A stretch of DNA of 64,000 bases from JAUNBG01 sp964442735. GTDB lineage: Bacteria > Planctomycetota > Planctomycetia > Pirellulales > Thermoguttaceae. The stretch spans positions 1 through 64,000 of the forward strand of contig CAYUAP010000001.1 in assembly GCA_964442735.1 (NCBI GenBank), written 5' to 3'. This document shows, piece after piece, positions 54,002-63,639 of the stretch. Within the stretch, counting starts at the first letter, position 1. The number at the start of each line of letters is the position of its first letter. The notes beneath the pieces were generated by a model. The model was not told the DNA's origin, made no database searches, and saw only the letters and a program-made list of their open reading frames with translations. The position numbers and the translations under genes were made by a program.

Positions 54002-56719
54002 ATGGTAAAGACAGCCTGTCAAAATCGACATAACCGATTCCGTTTATTACGGGTAGAGTCTTTGGAAGAACGGCAGATGCTCTCTGTCTCCCCAGTTGAG
54101 TTCCAGGAGATTTGTAATATTTATCGTGATGATTTTTGTATTGCCGATACGGTAAATATCATTGAAATAGACGCCGGTAATCTAACGGCGTCTGCATTAC
54201 AGTCGGCAATTGAGACTGCGAAGAATACGGCTTCCGACGACTTGATCGTACTTCGAACCACGAATTCCGAACGGTCTATTCAATTTGACAAAACTGCGGA
54301 TGAACTGGTAATTGATATTTGTAATAACTCCGGTACTGTAACAGTCGTTGCCTATGGCGAGTATTCTCTAATCATCAATGCAAAATCTTTTTCTCGAATA
54401 TTTACCGTTCGAAATGGAAATATTCAGATGGGAAATCTGATTCTGACTGGGGGCAAGGCCTTAACCGATATTAATGGAACCCTGTCAACGGTGGGAGTTG
54501 GTGGTGCCATAGCTAATGCCGGTTCTTTAACTCTTTCCCATGTTGTTATTAATGAAAATTCCGTTGATTGTGGTATTTTTGATGATAGGAATATGGGGTT
54601 CAATTCTAAAGGGGGCGGTATTTATAATGCCGGTCAGTTGCTTGTTATCAATTCGACCATTTCGAATAATAGAGCCTGTTCAGGGCAATTGAACTATTGG
54701 GAAGTACCGGCCTACGGAGCAGGAGGAGGGGTCTATAATGAAACCAATGCTACACTCGAACTCCGTAATACAACGATAACGGGTAATATAGCCGAATTTG
54801 GGACGAAGGTTATTCAACCCACGTCAACGGACGAGAACGAGCAACCCATTCCTGTTACCATTGAATTATTGGGTAATGGTGGTGGTATTTATAATTTCGG
54901 GGCAACGATTATTTCTAAAAACAGTGTTATTTCCGATAATCAGGCCTGGTTTGGTGGAGGAATTGCCAGTATCTATAATACCATCTCCGGTTGTATAACC
55001 TTGACGGATTCCGATGTTATCAATAATAGTGCCTATGAAGACGGCGGTGGAATATATTCGGGACGCCGATGTTCCGTCGATATTCAACGGTCTTTTATTC
55101 AGGGAAATACGGCGGGGAAAAATGGTGGTGGTATTAACAATTTGGGGAGTCTGTCGATAATCGGTTCTGTATTGAGTGGTAATAATGCTGGTACAAACGG
55201 CGGTGGAATATATTCCTATGGTACATATAGTTCGGCCATAGCCGAGTATAGGGTCAACCTTGTCAATTCAACCATAACTGGAAACAGTGCAGGTATTACA
55301 AAAAACGGATTGGGAGGCGGACTTGACTTTAAAGATGTTTCTATGGGAAATACCTTTACACGACTTTATATTGTTAATTCTATTCTGATAAATAATCGTG
55401 TAATCCTGTCTTCCGATATTTCCACGGATATGAATTTACATAAAGAGGGCTACTGTTCCGGTGAACATTCACTGACGACGTTTATGAACTGGTCGAATAG
55501 CGATGGTAATAATTATATTTATGATCAAAACATTTCTCTCTTCCTGCGCGATTACGATTTTACATCTGCCGCGGAAGGAGATTATCGAATTTACTATTGT
55601 GCGGATTCCCAGGCAATCGACAAGGGAAGTAATACGGAAGTTGCCAAATATTATACTACGGACGATTCGATTGATCTTGCCGGGAACGAACGAATTCAAA
55701 ACAACCAAATTGACCTGGGGGCATATGAATATCTTCCTGTTTTGTTTGACAGAGCGTTTCCAACAGGATTACAGGTTCAGGAAGGATGTTCCTTTTATTT
55801 ATCGGTAAATGGAACCGATAGAGACGGAAATGAAATTGTGTCCTATCATATTGATCTCAATCAAGATGGAATTTCTGATTGGTCTGGTGATCATTTTTGG
55901 ATTTCTTCACGATCTTTATTAAAAGATAGTTATGGACGATTCTATCTTCTTCTTGCCGTTGAAAACTGTCTCGGACAAACAAGTGATTTTACATTCGTTC
56001 CGGTAACAATGACATTTATTCCATCTCCTGTTGTCGAAAAGACATCCTATAGAAACGGGCAGATTCTGCGGCTGGATATTAGTACCTACTTTTACGGAAA
56101 CCGATCGGGCGGTCAGTGGACTATCGATTGGGGAGATGGTACAGAACAAACGATCAATGATCTTTCAAACAGACTGATAATAAATCATTATTATACTTCG
56201 TCTGTCACGGCAACGTATAATATTATACTTTTGATGATCGATGATAAAGGTAACGACAATAATGGGTCCTATTTTATTTGTTCCAATACGGTGGTTCCCG
56301 ATCTTTCAGTGAACGAATTGGTTGATTCTAATCGTTTGATTTTGTCATCTGCTGTTTTATCGGCGAAGGTGTCTTTAGCTGTTCCGGATCTTGATACTGC
56401 CAACTCTCTGGAACAAAAAAACAAGGTGGTTTTTCCAACGAATTGGGATGTAGATAAAGAATCTTCCATGAAATTGGAAAACATGTTATTACAATGGAAG
56501 AAAAATGTTATTTTCGACCAGGAGCCTGTAATCGAATCCGATATTCAACTGGAGCCGACCTCCATTCAAATACAATACTCCCTGTTGATATCGGTATTGA
56601 AAGATGATTACATTAATAAATATATGGATTTGGCCGTCCATCGATTAAATACATTACTGGAAGACGACCTGTGCCACTGGATTTTTGAAGGTTTAACTTT
56701 CAGTTCAGGGTCGTTTTGA
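54002..56719 (+). CDS. Secreted beta-helix surface protein
   Basis: The 905-residue protein starts with FRLLRVESLEERQMLSVSP, the LEERxML-type N-terminal motif seen in many planctomycete exported proteins. About residues 60-575 form a right-handed parallel beta-helix with GGGI-Y/N repeats (GGGIYNAG, GGGIYNFG, GGGINNLG) and end with LAGNERIQNNQIDLGAYEY, as in the choice-of-anchor Q group. Two PKD/cadherin-like beta modules follow (about 580-760, e.g. TIDWGDGTE). The last ~145 residues match nothing known to me. Such proteins are adhesins or polysaccharide-binding or -cleaving surface proteins; no catalytic residues were identified. It lies 25 bases before a glycosidase-like gene and probably shares its mRNA. 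Confidence 0.85.
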   Translation: MVKTACQNRHNRFRLLRVESLEERQMLSVSPVEFQEICNIYRDDFCIADTVNIIEIDAGNLTASALQSAIETAKNTASDDLIVLRTTNSERSIQFDKTADELVIDICNNSGTVTVVAYGEYSLIINAKSFSRIFTVRNGNIQMGNLILTGGKALTDINGTLSTVGVGGAIANAGSLTLSHVVINENSVDCGIFDDRNMGFNSKGGGIYNAGQLLVINSTISNNRACSGQLNYWEVPAYGAGGGVYNETNATLELRNTTITGNIAEFGTKVIQPTSTDENEQPIPVTIELLGNGGGIYNFGATIISKNSVISDNQAWFGGGIASIYNTISGCITLTDSDVINNSAYEDGGGIYSGRRCSVDIQRSFIQGNTAGKNGGGINNLGSLSIIGSVLSGNNAGTNGGGIYSYGTYSSAIAEYRVNLVNSTITGNSAGITKNGLGGGLDFKDVSMGNTFTRLYIVNSILINNRVILSSDISTDMNLHKEGYCSGEHSLTTFMNWSNSDGNNYIYDQNISLFLRDYDFTSAAEGDYRIYYCADSQAIDKGSNTEVAKYYTTDDSIDLAGNERIQNNQIDLGAYEYLPVLFDRAFPTGLQVQEGCSFYLSVNGTDRDGNEIVSYHIDLNQDGISDWSGDHFWISSRSLLKDSYGRFYLLLAVENCLGQTSDFTFVPVTMTFIPSPVVEKTSYRNGQILRLDISTYFYGNRSGGQWTIDWGDGTEQTINDLSNRLIINHYYTSSVTATYNIILLMIDDKGNDNNGSYFICSNTVVPDLSVNELVDSNRLILSSAVLSAKVSLAVPDLDTANSLEQKNKVVFPTNWDVDKESSMKLENMLLQWKKNVIFDQEPVIESDIQLEPTSIQIQYSLLISVLKDDYINKYMDLAVHRLNTLLEDDLCHWIFEGLTFSSGSF

Positions 56720-56744
56720 GAAAGAGCTTTTTTGAGGAGAGAAT

Positions 56745-58445
56745 ATGATGCGATACTGTTTTTTACTGTTATCCTGTCTTTTATTGGCCGGAAATTTACT
56801 TTTTGGGGCCGATCAATATCAGGATCGTTGGTATTATGCTTCTTTTGGTGTTCGAAACGATGACGATATGAACAAATTTATCGACTTGTTACAAACGGCA
56901 AAGGAAAAAGATTTCAATGGCGTTTTATGGGCTTGTGGTGTTGATAATTATGCTCGATGGAACAGTGATATGAAGCGACGCTTGAACACAATCAAAAAAG
57001 AGGCCGATAAACGAAACATTGAAATCATTCCAATCATCTGGTCCATTGGTTATGGAACCTTTGTCAATGTGAATCCCAATTTAATGGAAGGACGTAAAAT
57101 AGAAAAATTCCCTTTAGTCGTCCGAAATGGGAAAACGGTGGCGGCAGGTACAGACGATCCTGTTCAATGTTCTAACAGTGGCATGGAAGAATACAAGGGT
57201 AATCGTCTAATGGGGTGGTTTCATGACCAGCCGGGTGAAGTTTCATTTATTGACAAGAATGTCAAATATTCAGGCGAAACATCGATTCGATTTGAAAACT
57301 TCACGTCGAACAAATATGGCCATGGTCGTTTGTCCCATGAACTCAAATTACGTCCCAATCGGGAATATCGTATTTCGATCCGATATAAAACAGAAAAACT
57401 GCAAGGGGGTAATTTTATGCTCCAGATCTACGCGCTCAAAGGGAAGGATATGAGTCAGATGGCGAGTTTTTCACCGAAGTTACCGGATGATGGAACAAGT
57501 GACTGGAAGGAAGGAAATATTCAATTTAATTCGGGAGACGGAAACGTTCGTTTTTATACCGGACTTTGGGGGGGCGAAAAAGGCAAAATATGGTTTGACG
57601 ATCTTGTCATTACGGAAATGGGAATGATCAATCCGTTACGCAGGCCGGGAACTCCATTTATCGTTACAAACGAGGCGGGTGACCATATCTATTTAGAGGA
57701 AAAAGATTATCGGTTTCCAAAAGGTTATTTTCCAAATGTTTATCGTTTTGACGAGAAGGGAATTAGTTTGGAAATTCTACCTGGCAGTATGATTAAAGAG
57801 GGAGAACATCTTTATGTCGATTATTATGTTCCAATTACAACCAATGGAAAACAGGTTTCGACATGTATGTCAGAGGCGCAGGTCTATGACGAATTCAGGA
57901 ACTCGGCAAAATTGATCATGGAGGCATTAGCGCCAAAAAAATGGTTTTTGAGTATGGACGAAATTCGGGCTGCTGGCAGTTGTGCCGCCTGTCAGGCGCG
58001 TAATATCCCTTTATCGGATATTTTGGCCGATTGTATTACCAAACAAGTTGCTATTATTCATGACGTTCAACCGAAGGCCAATATTTATATCTGGTCCGAT
58101 ATGTTGGATCCCGAACATAACTCGCATGCCAACTATTATTCCTGTATCGGTGATTATACTGGTGTCTGGAACAAAATACCCAAAGACCTGATTATTAGTT
58201 GTTGGTATTATAAAATCAGGGACAAGAGTATGAAATTCTTTTCCGACCTAGGTTTTCGAACACAAGGGGCTGCCTATTACGATGCAAATGACCTAAAAGA
58301 ATCCGCCGATTGGATCGAAACCTGTAATCAGACTCCCAATTGTACCGGTATTATGTATACCACCTGGCAAAATAAATACAAACTCCTGCCTGCGTTTGGT
58401 GTCCTTGTCAAGGAGAAAAGTAAACCAATGCTCCCAAACAAGTAA
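56745..58445 (+). CDS. Secreted glycosidase-like TIM barrel with inserted sugar-binding domain
   Basis: The 566-residue product has a signal peptide (ending LLFGA, ~22). Residues 25-150 look like the first strands of a TIM barrel (DFNGVLWACGVDNYARWN, IEIIPIIWSIGYG). A jelly-roll, CBM-like domain (about 158-297, e.g. GKIWFDDLVITEMG) is inserted. The barrel resumes with KKWFLSMDEIRAAGSCAACQ near 400, where the Asp-Glu pair resembles the catalytic D-E of GH20/GH84-type enzymes. GAGGAG lies upstream of the ATG pair at the start. The family is not assigned. Its coupling to the beta-helix gene suggests a joint role on an extracellular glycan. Confidence 0.75.
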   Translation: MMRYCFLLLSCLLLAGNLLFGADQYQDRWYYASFGVRNDDDMNKFIDLLQTAKEKDFNGVLWACGVDNYARWNSDMKRRLNTIKKEADKRNIEIIPIIWSIGYGTFVNVNPNLMEGRKIEKFPLVVRNGKTVAAGTDDPVQCSNSGMEEYKGNRLMGWFHDQPGEVSFIDKNVKYSGETSIRFENFTSNKYGHGRLSHELKLRPNREYRISIRYKTEKLQGGNFMLQIYALKGKDMSQMASFSPKLPDDGTSDWKEGNIQFNSGDGNVRFYTGLWGGEKGKIWFDDLVITEMGMINPLRRPGTPFIVTNEAGDHIYLEEKDYRFPKGYFPNVYRFDEKGISLEILPGSMIKEGEHLYVDYYVPITTNGKQVSTCMSEAQVYDEFRNSAKLIMEALAPKKWFLSMDEIRAAGSCAACQARNIPLSDILADCITKQVAIIHDVQPKANIYIWSDMLDPEHNSHANYYSCIGDYTGVWNKIPKDLIISCWYYKIRDKSMKFFSDLGFRTQGAAYYDANDLKESADWIETCNQTPNCTGIMYTTWQNKYKLLPAFGVLVKEKSKPMLPNK

Positions 58446-58893
58446 CTCAATGTATAAACAAATATCACATACAGATATTACATACAGATATCATAAACAG
58501 CTATTACAAACAGATATTACAAACAGATATCATGTCTTTAAAACACCCTCCACAGTCAGGCCAAGGATAATGGTGTCACCGGATTTCCGGTCGTACTGGG
58601 AGTTGTATTATGATGATCCTGTATTTTTTATACTCCTTAATTAGAAGCTGTTATTAGTAAAACGTTGTTGTTTCGGTAAAAACGATTCAAGAATTACATC
58701 ATCCAAAATACCTGAAAAAGATATCCAAAACAATAACGCGATGTATTTTCAGTCTGAAATTTCATCTCAAGAACAGGAAAACACTATAAAATAACAGATC
58801 TATCCACAACTCCATATTTTTCATTCTATTCATTTACAATTCCATGTCAATAATAAAGAAGAAAATTCGGGCAGATTGATTTAGAACCACTCC
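58446..58893. other. Intergenic region before tRNA-Pro
   Basis: Contains the tandem repeat at 58467-58531 and AT-rich text. A segment near 58536 (AAAACACCCTCCACAGTC) recurs at about 37680. No gene is supported. Confidence 0.4.
58467..58531 (+). repeat. Five tandem 13-base repeats
   Basis: Units ACATACAGATATT, ACATACAGATATC, ATAAACAGCTATT, ACAAACAGATATT and ACAAACAGATATC follow directly after the glycosidase-like gene. The array is non-coding. Confidence 0.85.
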
Positions 58894-58921
58894 TTGAAGG
58901 GTTTAAAAAACATGTTATACT
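58894..58921 (+). promoter_or_regulatory. Promoter of tRNA-Pro
   Basis: TTGAAG (58894-58899), 16-base spacer and TATACT (58916-58921) with upstream TG form an extended -10 promoter. The tRNA begins 15 bases beyond the -10 box, a normal distance. Confidence 0.65.
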
Positions 58922-58935
58922 TTTATTATATTATT

Positions 58936-59010
58936 CGGGGCGTAGCGCAGCCTGGCTAGCGCACCTGCTTTGGGAGCAGGGGGTCGCACGTTCAAATCGT
59001 GTCGCCCCGA
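58936..59010 (+). tRNA. tRNA-Pro (anticodon TGG)
   Basis: Full cloverleaf: acceptor CGGGGCG/CGCCCCG, D arm GCGC/GCGC, anticodon stem CCTGC/GCAGG with loop TTTGGGA, T arm GCACG/CGTGT with loop TTCAAAT. The anticodon TGG reads CCN proline codons. The discriminator is A and CCA is not encoded. Confidence 0.96.
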
Positions 59011-59164
59011 TTTTATTTTCTTGAAAAACAGTCTACGTTTCTATTTTCAAAATTTTTATTAAAGATAAAGCTGGTGATAATTGTAATTTATAAAAAGTAA
59101 TGCAAAATATTTTTATGACAGTTTATTGTTTCATAAATAGTATATTGTTTACATTTTTCGATTA

Positions 59165-59695
59165 TTACATAAAAAGAGTATAGGATTGAATGACACTATT
59201 CCAGTTATTTTGGGCCTTTAAAATAGTTTCGACGAGATCCCGAATCGCACCTTGACCACCTGGAAACCGGGAGGTCCAATCGGCGGCATTTCGAACTTCT
59301 TCCACCGCATCCGCTACTGTGGCGCCGAATCCAATACGCAGAATGACCGGTAGATCCGGCAGATCGTCTCCGATAAAGCATATTTCTTCTGCCGTTAGGG
59401 AATGGGTTTTCATAATTTTCTCAACAGCTTCCCATTTGTCGCGAACGCCTTGTCGAACAAGTGATATTTCCAATTCATCGGCCCGAAGCCGTACAATTTG
59501 GGAACTGCGTGCGGATATAATACCAAATTGATAACCGGCTTTTTGCCACAGACGGACTCCCAATCCGTCATGACTATGAAATTGTTTGATTTCATCTCCG
59601 TTGGCCTGATAGATTATACCACCATCAGTCATAACACCGTCGACATCAGACAGTATCATTTTGATAGGAAGTAGTTTTTTTTCAAGTGTAGACAT
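59165..59695 (-). CDS. kdsC: 3-deoxy-D-manno-octulosonate 8-phosphate phosphatase
   Basis: This HAD-superfamily enzyme removes the phosphate from KDO-8-phosphate made by KdsA. The 176-residue length is typical. Motif 1 is LSDVDGVMTDGG with the nucleophile Asp, motif 2 GIISARSSQ, motif 3 and 4 include QGVRDKWEAV and CFIGDDLPDLPV. AGGATAG lies upstream of the start. It follows the gspK-like gene by 36 bases. A YrbI-type phosphatase for another sugar acid is the alternative, but kdsA in the window favours KdsC. Confidence 0.93.
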   Translation of the reverse strand: MSTLEKKLLPIKMILSDVDGVMTDGGIIYQANGDEIKQFHSHDGLGVRLWQKAGYQFGIISARSSQIVRLRADELEISLVRQGVRDKWEAVEKIMKTHSLTAEEICFIGDDLPDLPVILRIGFGATVADAVEEVRNAADWTSRFPGGQGAIRDLVETILKAQNNWNSVIQSYTLFM

Positions 59696-59731
59696 TGTTC
59701 TATCCTGATAATGGTAAATGGAATTGGTATT

Positions 59732-61429
59732 TTATGGGTTGGAATTAAATTCAGTACTTGGGAATTCGAAGGGAATAGCCTCTTCAGATTCTCTGTCCGA
59801 CTGGAGGGATCCTGTCAGATGACCTTGATTGGCCTGAAGTTTATCGCCCTGTAATATGGTTAAAGGGAAACCCTGACCATACATACTCAACTCTTTATAG
59901 AAGACCTGTCGGGCTGGCTGAACCGTACTGTCAATAACGACATCGGCACGAATAGTTGCGCCACGATCTTCGATAAAACTGACAATTTGGGCACGATAAA
60001 CGTCTCCTCCTGTTGTAATTTTAGACCAGAGTGATTTCATTTTGGTTAAATTGACAATACCTTCGGAATAAATCCAACTGGCATGTCGGTATCTTGACTT
60101 GTTGTTGTCATCTATTTTTGGACGTGTCGTAATAATGCGTTGTATTTCACTTTCTGTCAGATCGGGAATTAGTGCCAGAATTGTTTGTGGAGCCTCGTTA
60201 ATATTGATTCGACCATTGATAATTGTGGAAGTACTTGTAGAAGCGTAATCCAGATATTTCAGAAGAGCCTCGGGGGCTTGATGGCTATCGGGATAGGGAC
60301 TTTCTATTGTATTGCCATTGGGGAGTTTTATAGAGACTCCCAGTATATCCAAGGGTGTTTTTAAGGTAAAGGCTGCTCGTTGGGAAAAATCGGGTGTGGT
60401 TGTTTCGGAGGATGATGTTGCCGACCCGGTAGTGGTGGGACCGTATTGGCGATAGTAAACAACAAAATTGGCCGTTTCTTTATTAATATTATTGGCGAGT
60501 TCTTTATAAAGAAATTCCAAATTGGTATTATTGAGATCGATACGTGGTTCTCCTTTAGGATCGAGATCTTTTTCGGCACTAAAGACGGTCAGCATTTGAT
60601 CCCAAGATGTTTCCTTTTTATTGGAATCACCATTTTCCTGGAGGGCAGCGTTATTAAAATTAAAGGATTCGTCAGTACCATAGAGTTGAAGTCGGGTCAT
60701 ATCACGAACCAGGAGCAGTTCTTCCAAAAAGACAGGAATAGCGTTTCGGGGACTGTATTGAAATGACTTGGAAGAATACCAGGCTGCTTCGGCACCATTT
60801 TCCCTCGTTTGTTCGTCAGGATCGATCCAATCGAGAATGGAGTCGGCTCTTATTTCTGTCATACCGGGGAGTTTCATTAAGACCGAACGTCCGGTTCCGG
60901 GAATTTCACGATCCCATTGGAGAACAGCGGCGAGGTTGAGACGGGTCGATTCGTTGACGAGTCCATATCGAATTCCTTTAATAATTCCGGAATCTTCAAT
61001 TTTCGGGGACAGAATGGTAAATGACGCATTTTCTCTAGCGCCTTCTTCCACTTTAGCGACAGGGACAGCACAGAAAAATCGAGGATTATCGTAAAGACCA
61101 CCATTTTTATCTCTATTTTCCGGAGTCTGTTCGATCATGGTTTGCATAACGGCCACAGCGGAACGGGCCACGTCCGTTAATTGGATTTCTTCGGATCGAA
61201 CCGTAGTGGCTTCACGTTCCGTCTGCATTAGTGACAGAAGGGAAATACCCCCCAAGGCTAAAATGGCAATAATAATAACGACGACAAAGAGTACCAATCC
61301 TTTTTGTCGATTTTTGAGATAATGGAAGCGTCTGCCCTGTTTCTGCCCCAATAGAGAAACAGCAAGGTTAAATGGACTTTCCTGTAATAACAGGAACGAA
61401 TTTTTTCCGGAACGATTCATAACGTCCAT
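59732..61429 (-). CDS. gspK: Type II secretion minor pseudopilin GspK-like
   Basis: The 565-residue protein has a basic N-terminal leader (KNRQKG) followed by the span LVLFVVVIIIAILALGGISL (about 45-65), as in pseudopilins, though the leader is unusually long (~43 residues). The C-terminal half has the GspK hallmark INGRININEAPQTILALIPD near 398 and a helix-hairpin-helix-like region DLTESEIQRII. An Asp-rich earlier part carries PGMTEIRADSILDWIDPDE near 185. GspK caps the pseudopilus tip of the type II secretion system. No other gsp gene is seen. ATG 61429 or 61420 could be the start. It is upstream of kdsC in a probable operon. Confidence 0.85.
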   Translation of the reverse strand: MDVMNRSGKNSFLLLQESPFNLAVSLLGQKQGRRFHYLKNRQKGLVLFVVVIIIAILALGGISLLSLMQTEREATTVRSEEIQLTDVARSAVAVMQTMIEQTPENRDKNGGLYDNPRFFCAVPVAKVEEGARENASFTILSPKIEDSGIIKGIRYGLVNESTRLNLAAVLQWDREIPGTGRSVLMKLPGMTEIRADSILDWIDPDEQTRENGAEAAWYSSKSFQYSPRNAIPVFLEELLLVRDMTRLQLYGTDESFNFNNAALQENGDSNKKETSWDQMLTVFSAEKDLDPKGEPRIDLNNTNLEFLYKELANNINKETANFVVYYRQYGPTTTGSATSSSETTTPDFSQRAAFTLKTPLDILGVSIKLPNGNTIESPYPDSHQAPEALLKYLDYASTSTSTIINGRININEAPQTILALIPDLTESEIQRIITTRPKIDDNNKSRYRHASWIYSEGIVNLTKMKSLWSKITTGGDVYRAQIVSFIEDRGATIRADVVIDSTVQPARQVFYKELSMYGQGFPLTILQGDKLQANQGHLTGSLQSDRESEEAIPFEFPSTEFNSNP

Positions 61430-61433
61430 GATT

Positions 61434-61530
61434 TACTCAAAAAATGTAAAAGGAGAATTTTATAACTACGGATAACACTGTTTTTCATGGATGGTCTTTT
61501 GGCAAACAACGTTTTTATGATTAAAATTTT
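61434..61530 (+). repeat. Dispersed repeat family B, copy 6
   Basis: ACTACGGATAACACTGTTTT, TTCATGGATGG, TTTGGCAAACAACG and TTTTTATGA match the reverse complement of 53825-53918 over most of its length. It starts just upstream of the gspK start and may carry its promoter. Confidence 0.7.
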
Positions 61531-61592
61531 ACTACAATCCAATTTAGCTTGTTATTGAAAATCACTCTATTTTTTACAAACTACCGGTTTTT

Positions 61593-61625
61593 AGCCGGTA
61601 TTAAGTCGGTATTAAGCCGGTATTT
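61593..61625 (-). repeat. Three tandem 11-base repeats
   Basis: AGCCGGTATTA, AGTCGGTATTA and AGCCGGTATTT follow one another between the DegT gene and gspK. Non-coding. Confidence 0.8.
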
Positions 61626-61673
61626 ATCTGTAATATTTCTGGTTTCAAAAATACATCTTGTTTATATTTTGTA

Positions 61674-62843
61674 TTAGCCAAAAAAACGTTGAATGGTTTT
61701 AACAACAATTTTTTGTTCAGCCCGTTCCAGTTCCGGGAAGATGGGCAGTGCGATGACTTCCCGACTGGCCTTCCAGGTTTCCGGAAGATCTTCAGGCATA
61801 TACCCCAATGATTGGAAACAGACCTGTTCGTGCAGACCAAGGGGATAATAGATATCACTTCCGACCTTGTTGTCGATTAAAAATTGACGAAGGGCATCCC
61901 GTCTGCCATCCGGAATTCGAACGACATATTGATTCCAGACATGACGTCTTGAACCGACGACCAAGGGAAGTCCGAGTATTTTATCCAGTTTGGCTTCTTC
62001 AAATAGTTCCCGATAATACATAGCATTATTCTGTCGGCAGGCGGTCCATTGATCGAGCAAGGGGAGTTTAACATTCAAAACAGCGGCTTGATAGGAGTCG
62101 AGACGACTGTTGATTCCAATTTTATGATGATAATAACGTGGCTCCATTCCATGAACGCGAAGGATTCTTGCATCATGGGCGAGATTTTCGTCGTTGGTTA
62201 AAACCATACCACCGTCTCCGGCTCCTCCCAGATTTTTCGTGGGATAGAAACTGAGACAGGAGAATTGTCCCCAATTACCAGTCCGAATACCATTGAGTTC
62301 GGAACCAATGGCTTGAGCGGCATCCTCAACAAGGACGATTTTTTGACGCTGGGGATCAATATTGTTACAGGTTATTTCCTGTAATGCGGTCATGTCTGCC
62401 ATTTGGCCGAAAAGGTGTACCGGTATAATTGCCTTGGTATGTACACTGATTTTTCGTTCAACGTCCCGAGGATCAATATTGAATGTAACTGGATCAATAT
62501 CGGCGAAGACAGGAGTTGCTCCCAATCGGGAAACACAACTTGCGGTTGCGAAAAACGTAAAGGAGGGGACAATAACTTCGTCGTTCGGTCCGACTTGTAA
62601 TGCCATTAGGGCCAGGAGAAGTGCATCGCTTCCAGAAGCACAACCGATGGCATATCGGACGTTACTGTATTGAGCAATGGCGTCTTCCAGTTTTTTAACC
62701 TCTGGTCCGAGGACAAACTGCCCTGAATCATTAACGGTCAAGAGTGCTTGGGCCATTTTATCTTTTATCGTGCGATATTGCCGTGATAAATCAAGAAGCG
62801 GTACCGACCGTTGATTTTCCGTATCCGATATTGTATTATTCAT
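61674..62843 (-). CDS. DegT/DnrJ/EryC1/StrS aminotransferase
   Basis: This 389-residue PLP enzyme transfers an amino group to a keto-sugar nucleotide, giving amino sugars for LPS or capsule. Motifs are GCASGSDALLLALMAL (~63), DEVIVPSFTFFATASCV (~86), VEDAAQAIGSELNG (~174), and SFYPTKNLGGAGDGG with the PLP Lys (~202). The start has the site AGGAATAAT, present twice in a 13-base duplication. It may work with the GDP-sugar genes; which sugar is unknown. Confidence 0.92.
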   Translation of the reverse strand: MNNTISDTENQRSVPLLDLSRQYRTIKDKMAQALLTVNDSGQFVLGPEVKKLEDAIAQYSNVRYAIGCASGSDALLLALMALQVGPNDEVIVPSFTFFATASCVSRLGATPVFADIDPVTFNIDPRDVERKISVHTKAIIPVHLFGQMADMTALQEITCNNIDPQRQKIVLVEDAAQAIGSELNGIRTGNWGQFSCLSFYPTKNLGGAGDGGMVLTNDENLAHDARILRVHGMEPRYYHHKIGINSRLDSYQAAVLNVKLPLLDQWTACRQNNAMYYRELFEEAKLDKILGLPLVVGSRRHVWNQYVVRIPDGRRDALRQFLIDNKVGSDIYYPLGLHEQVCFQSLGYMPEDLPETWKASREVIALPIFPELERAEQKIVVKTIQRFFG

Positions 62844-62879
62844 TATTATTCCTGATTATTATTCCTGATTATTATTTCA
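62844..62879 (-). repeat. Duplicated 13-base unit carrying the ribosome site
   Basis: On the reverse strand AATCAGGAATAAT is repeated in tandem just before the ATG of the DegT gene, so two Shine-Dalgarno-like AGGA sites are offered. Confidence 0.6.
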
Positions 62880-62949
62880 GGACTTTTTCTATCCTGTATT
62901 TTCAAATTATGATTTATGATAATGCAGACGGGAAACCTGTACACCCCAT

Positions 62950-63414
62950 TTAATAATTCGATGGTGTCCCTTGTGGGGCAGTCAAGTTTGCGTTATTTTG
63001 TACTTGATTCCGCATGGCATTGGCAGTTTCCAGGAGTTCATCGTTGGGAACCATACGTTTATTCGGCAAAACGACATGACATTGTTGGAGGTCACGTATT
63101 TCGCCCGGTACAAAATTTTCCGAGAAGAAATCCAGACCTGGATAGAGATACCAAGGGGTTCGTACCTGATGCATGACTGTTGTTGTTTCATTACCATCTT
63201 TTTCGCAACGAATTTTATAGGTTCCGGAATAGACAATATTTTTTGAAATAGGTGTTTTTCCAATTTCCTGATCGTTTACCCAGACACGAGCTCCGGACGG
63301 TTCCGAAGTAATCGTCAAACGCCGGTGGAGACTGTTACAGCCAGAATACAGGCATAAAACAATCAGGACCATTATCAGAAGTGGTATTTTCTGGAATAAT
63401 TGATGGAAAAACAT
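62950..63414 (-). CDS. PEGA-domain lipoprotein
   Basis: The 154-residue protein has a lipoprotein signal with lipobox LYSGC (Cys26), then a PEGA domain (about 33-75) shown by LTITSEPSGARVWVNDQEIG followed by KTPI and YSGTYKI. PEGA domains are beta-sandwich modules of surface proteins. The C-terminal half has no known motif. It lies 106 bases upstream of the DegT gene on the same strand. Confidence 0.85.
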   Translation of the reverse strand: MFFHQLFQKIPLLIMVLIVLCLYSGCNSLHRRLTITSEPSGARVWVNDQEIGKTPISKNIVYSGTYKIRCEKDGNETTTVMHQVRTPWYLYPGLDFFSENFVPGEIRDLQQCHVVLPNKRMVPNDELLETANAMRNQVQNNANLTAPQGTPSNY

Positions 63415-63639
63415 TCAACAACCTCTTGATGTACAAACCTTAAAATCAAAAACATAATGGAAGTATATCCAAAATAGAGAAACTATGCTAGAGGAAATAC
63501 CCTGTTTTTTTGGATTTTTTTTGAAAATAGAAAAAGAAAAACTCTGGAACAAACTCTTTCCGCATAACGATATTAGAGTATAATAATACAATATATAAAT
63601 TGAGTCGATTCGAAATGGAAAATTGAATGAAGGGTATTT

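Noticed and set aside
58396..58644. 82-codon frame over the tandem repeat after the glycosidase-like gene
   Set aside because: It starts inside the upstream gene in another frame and mostly translates the 13-base repeat.
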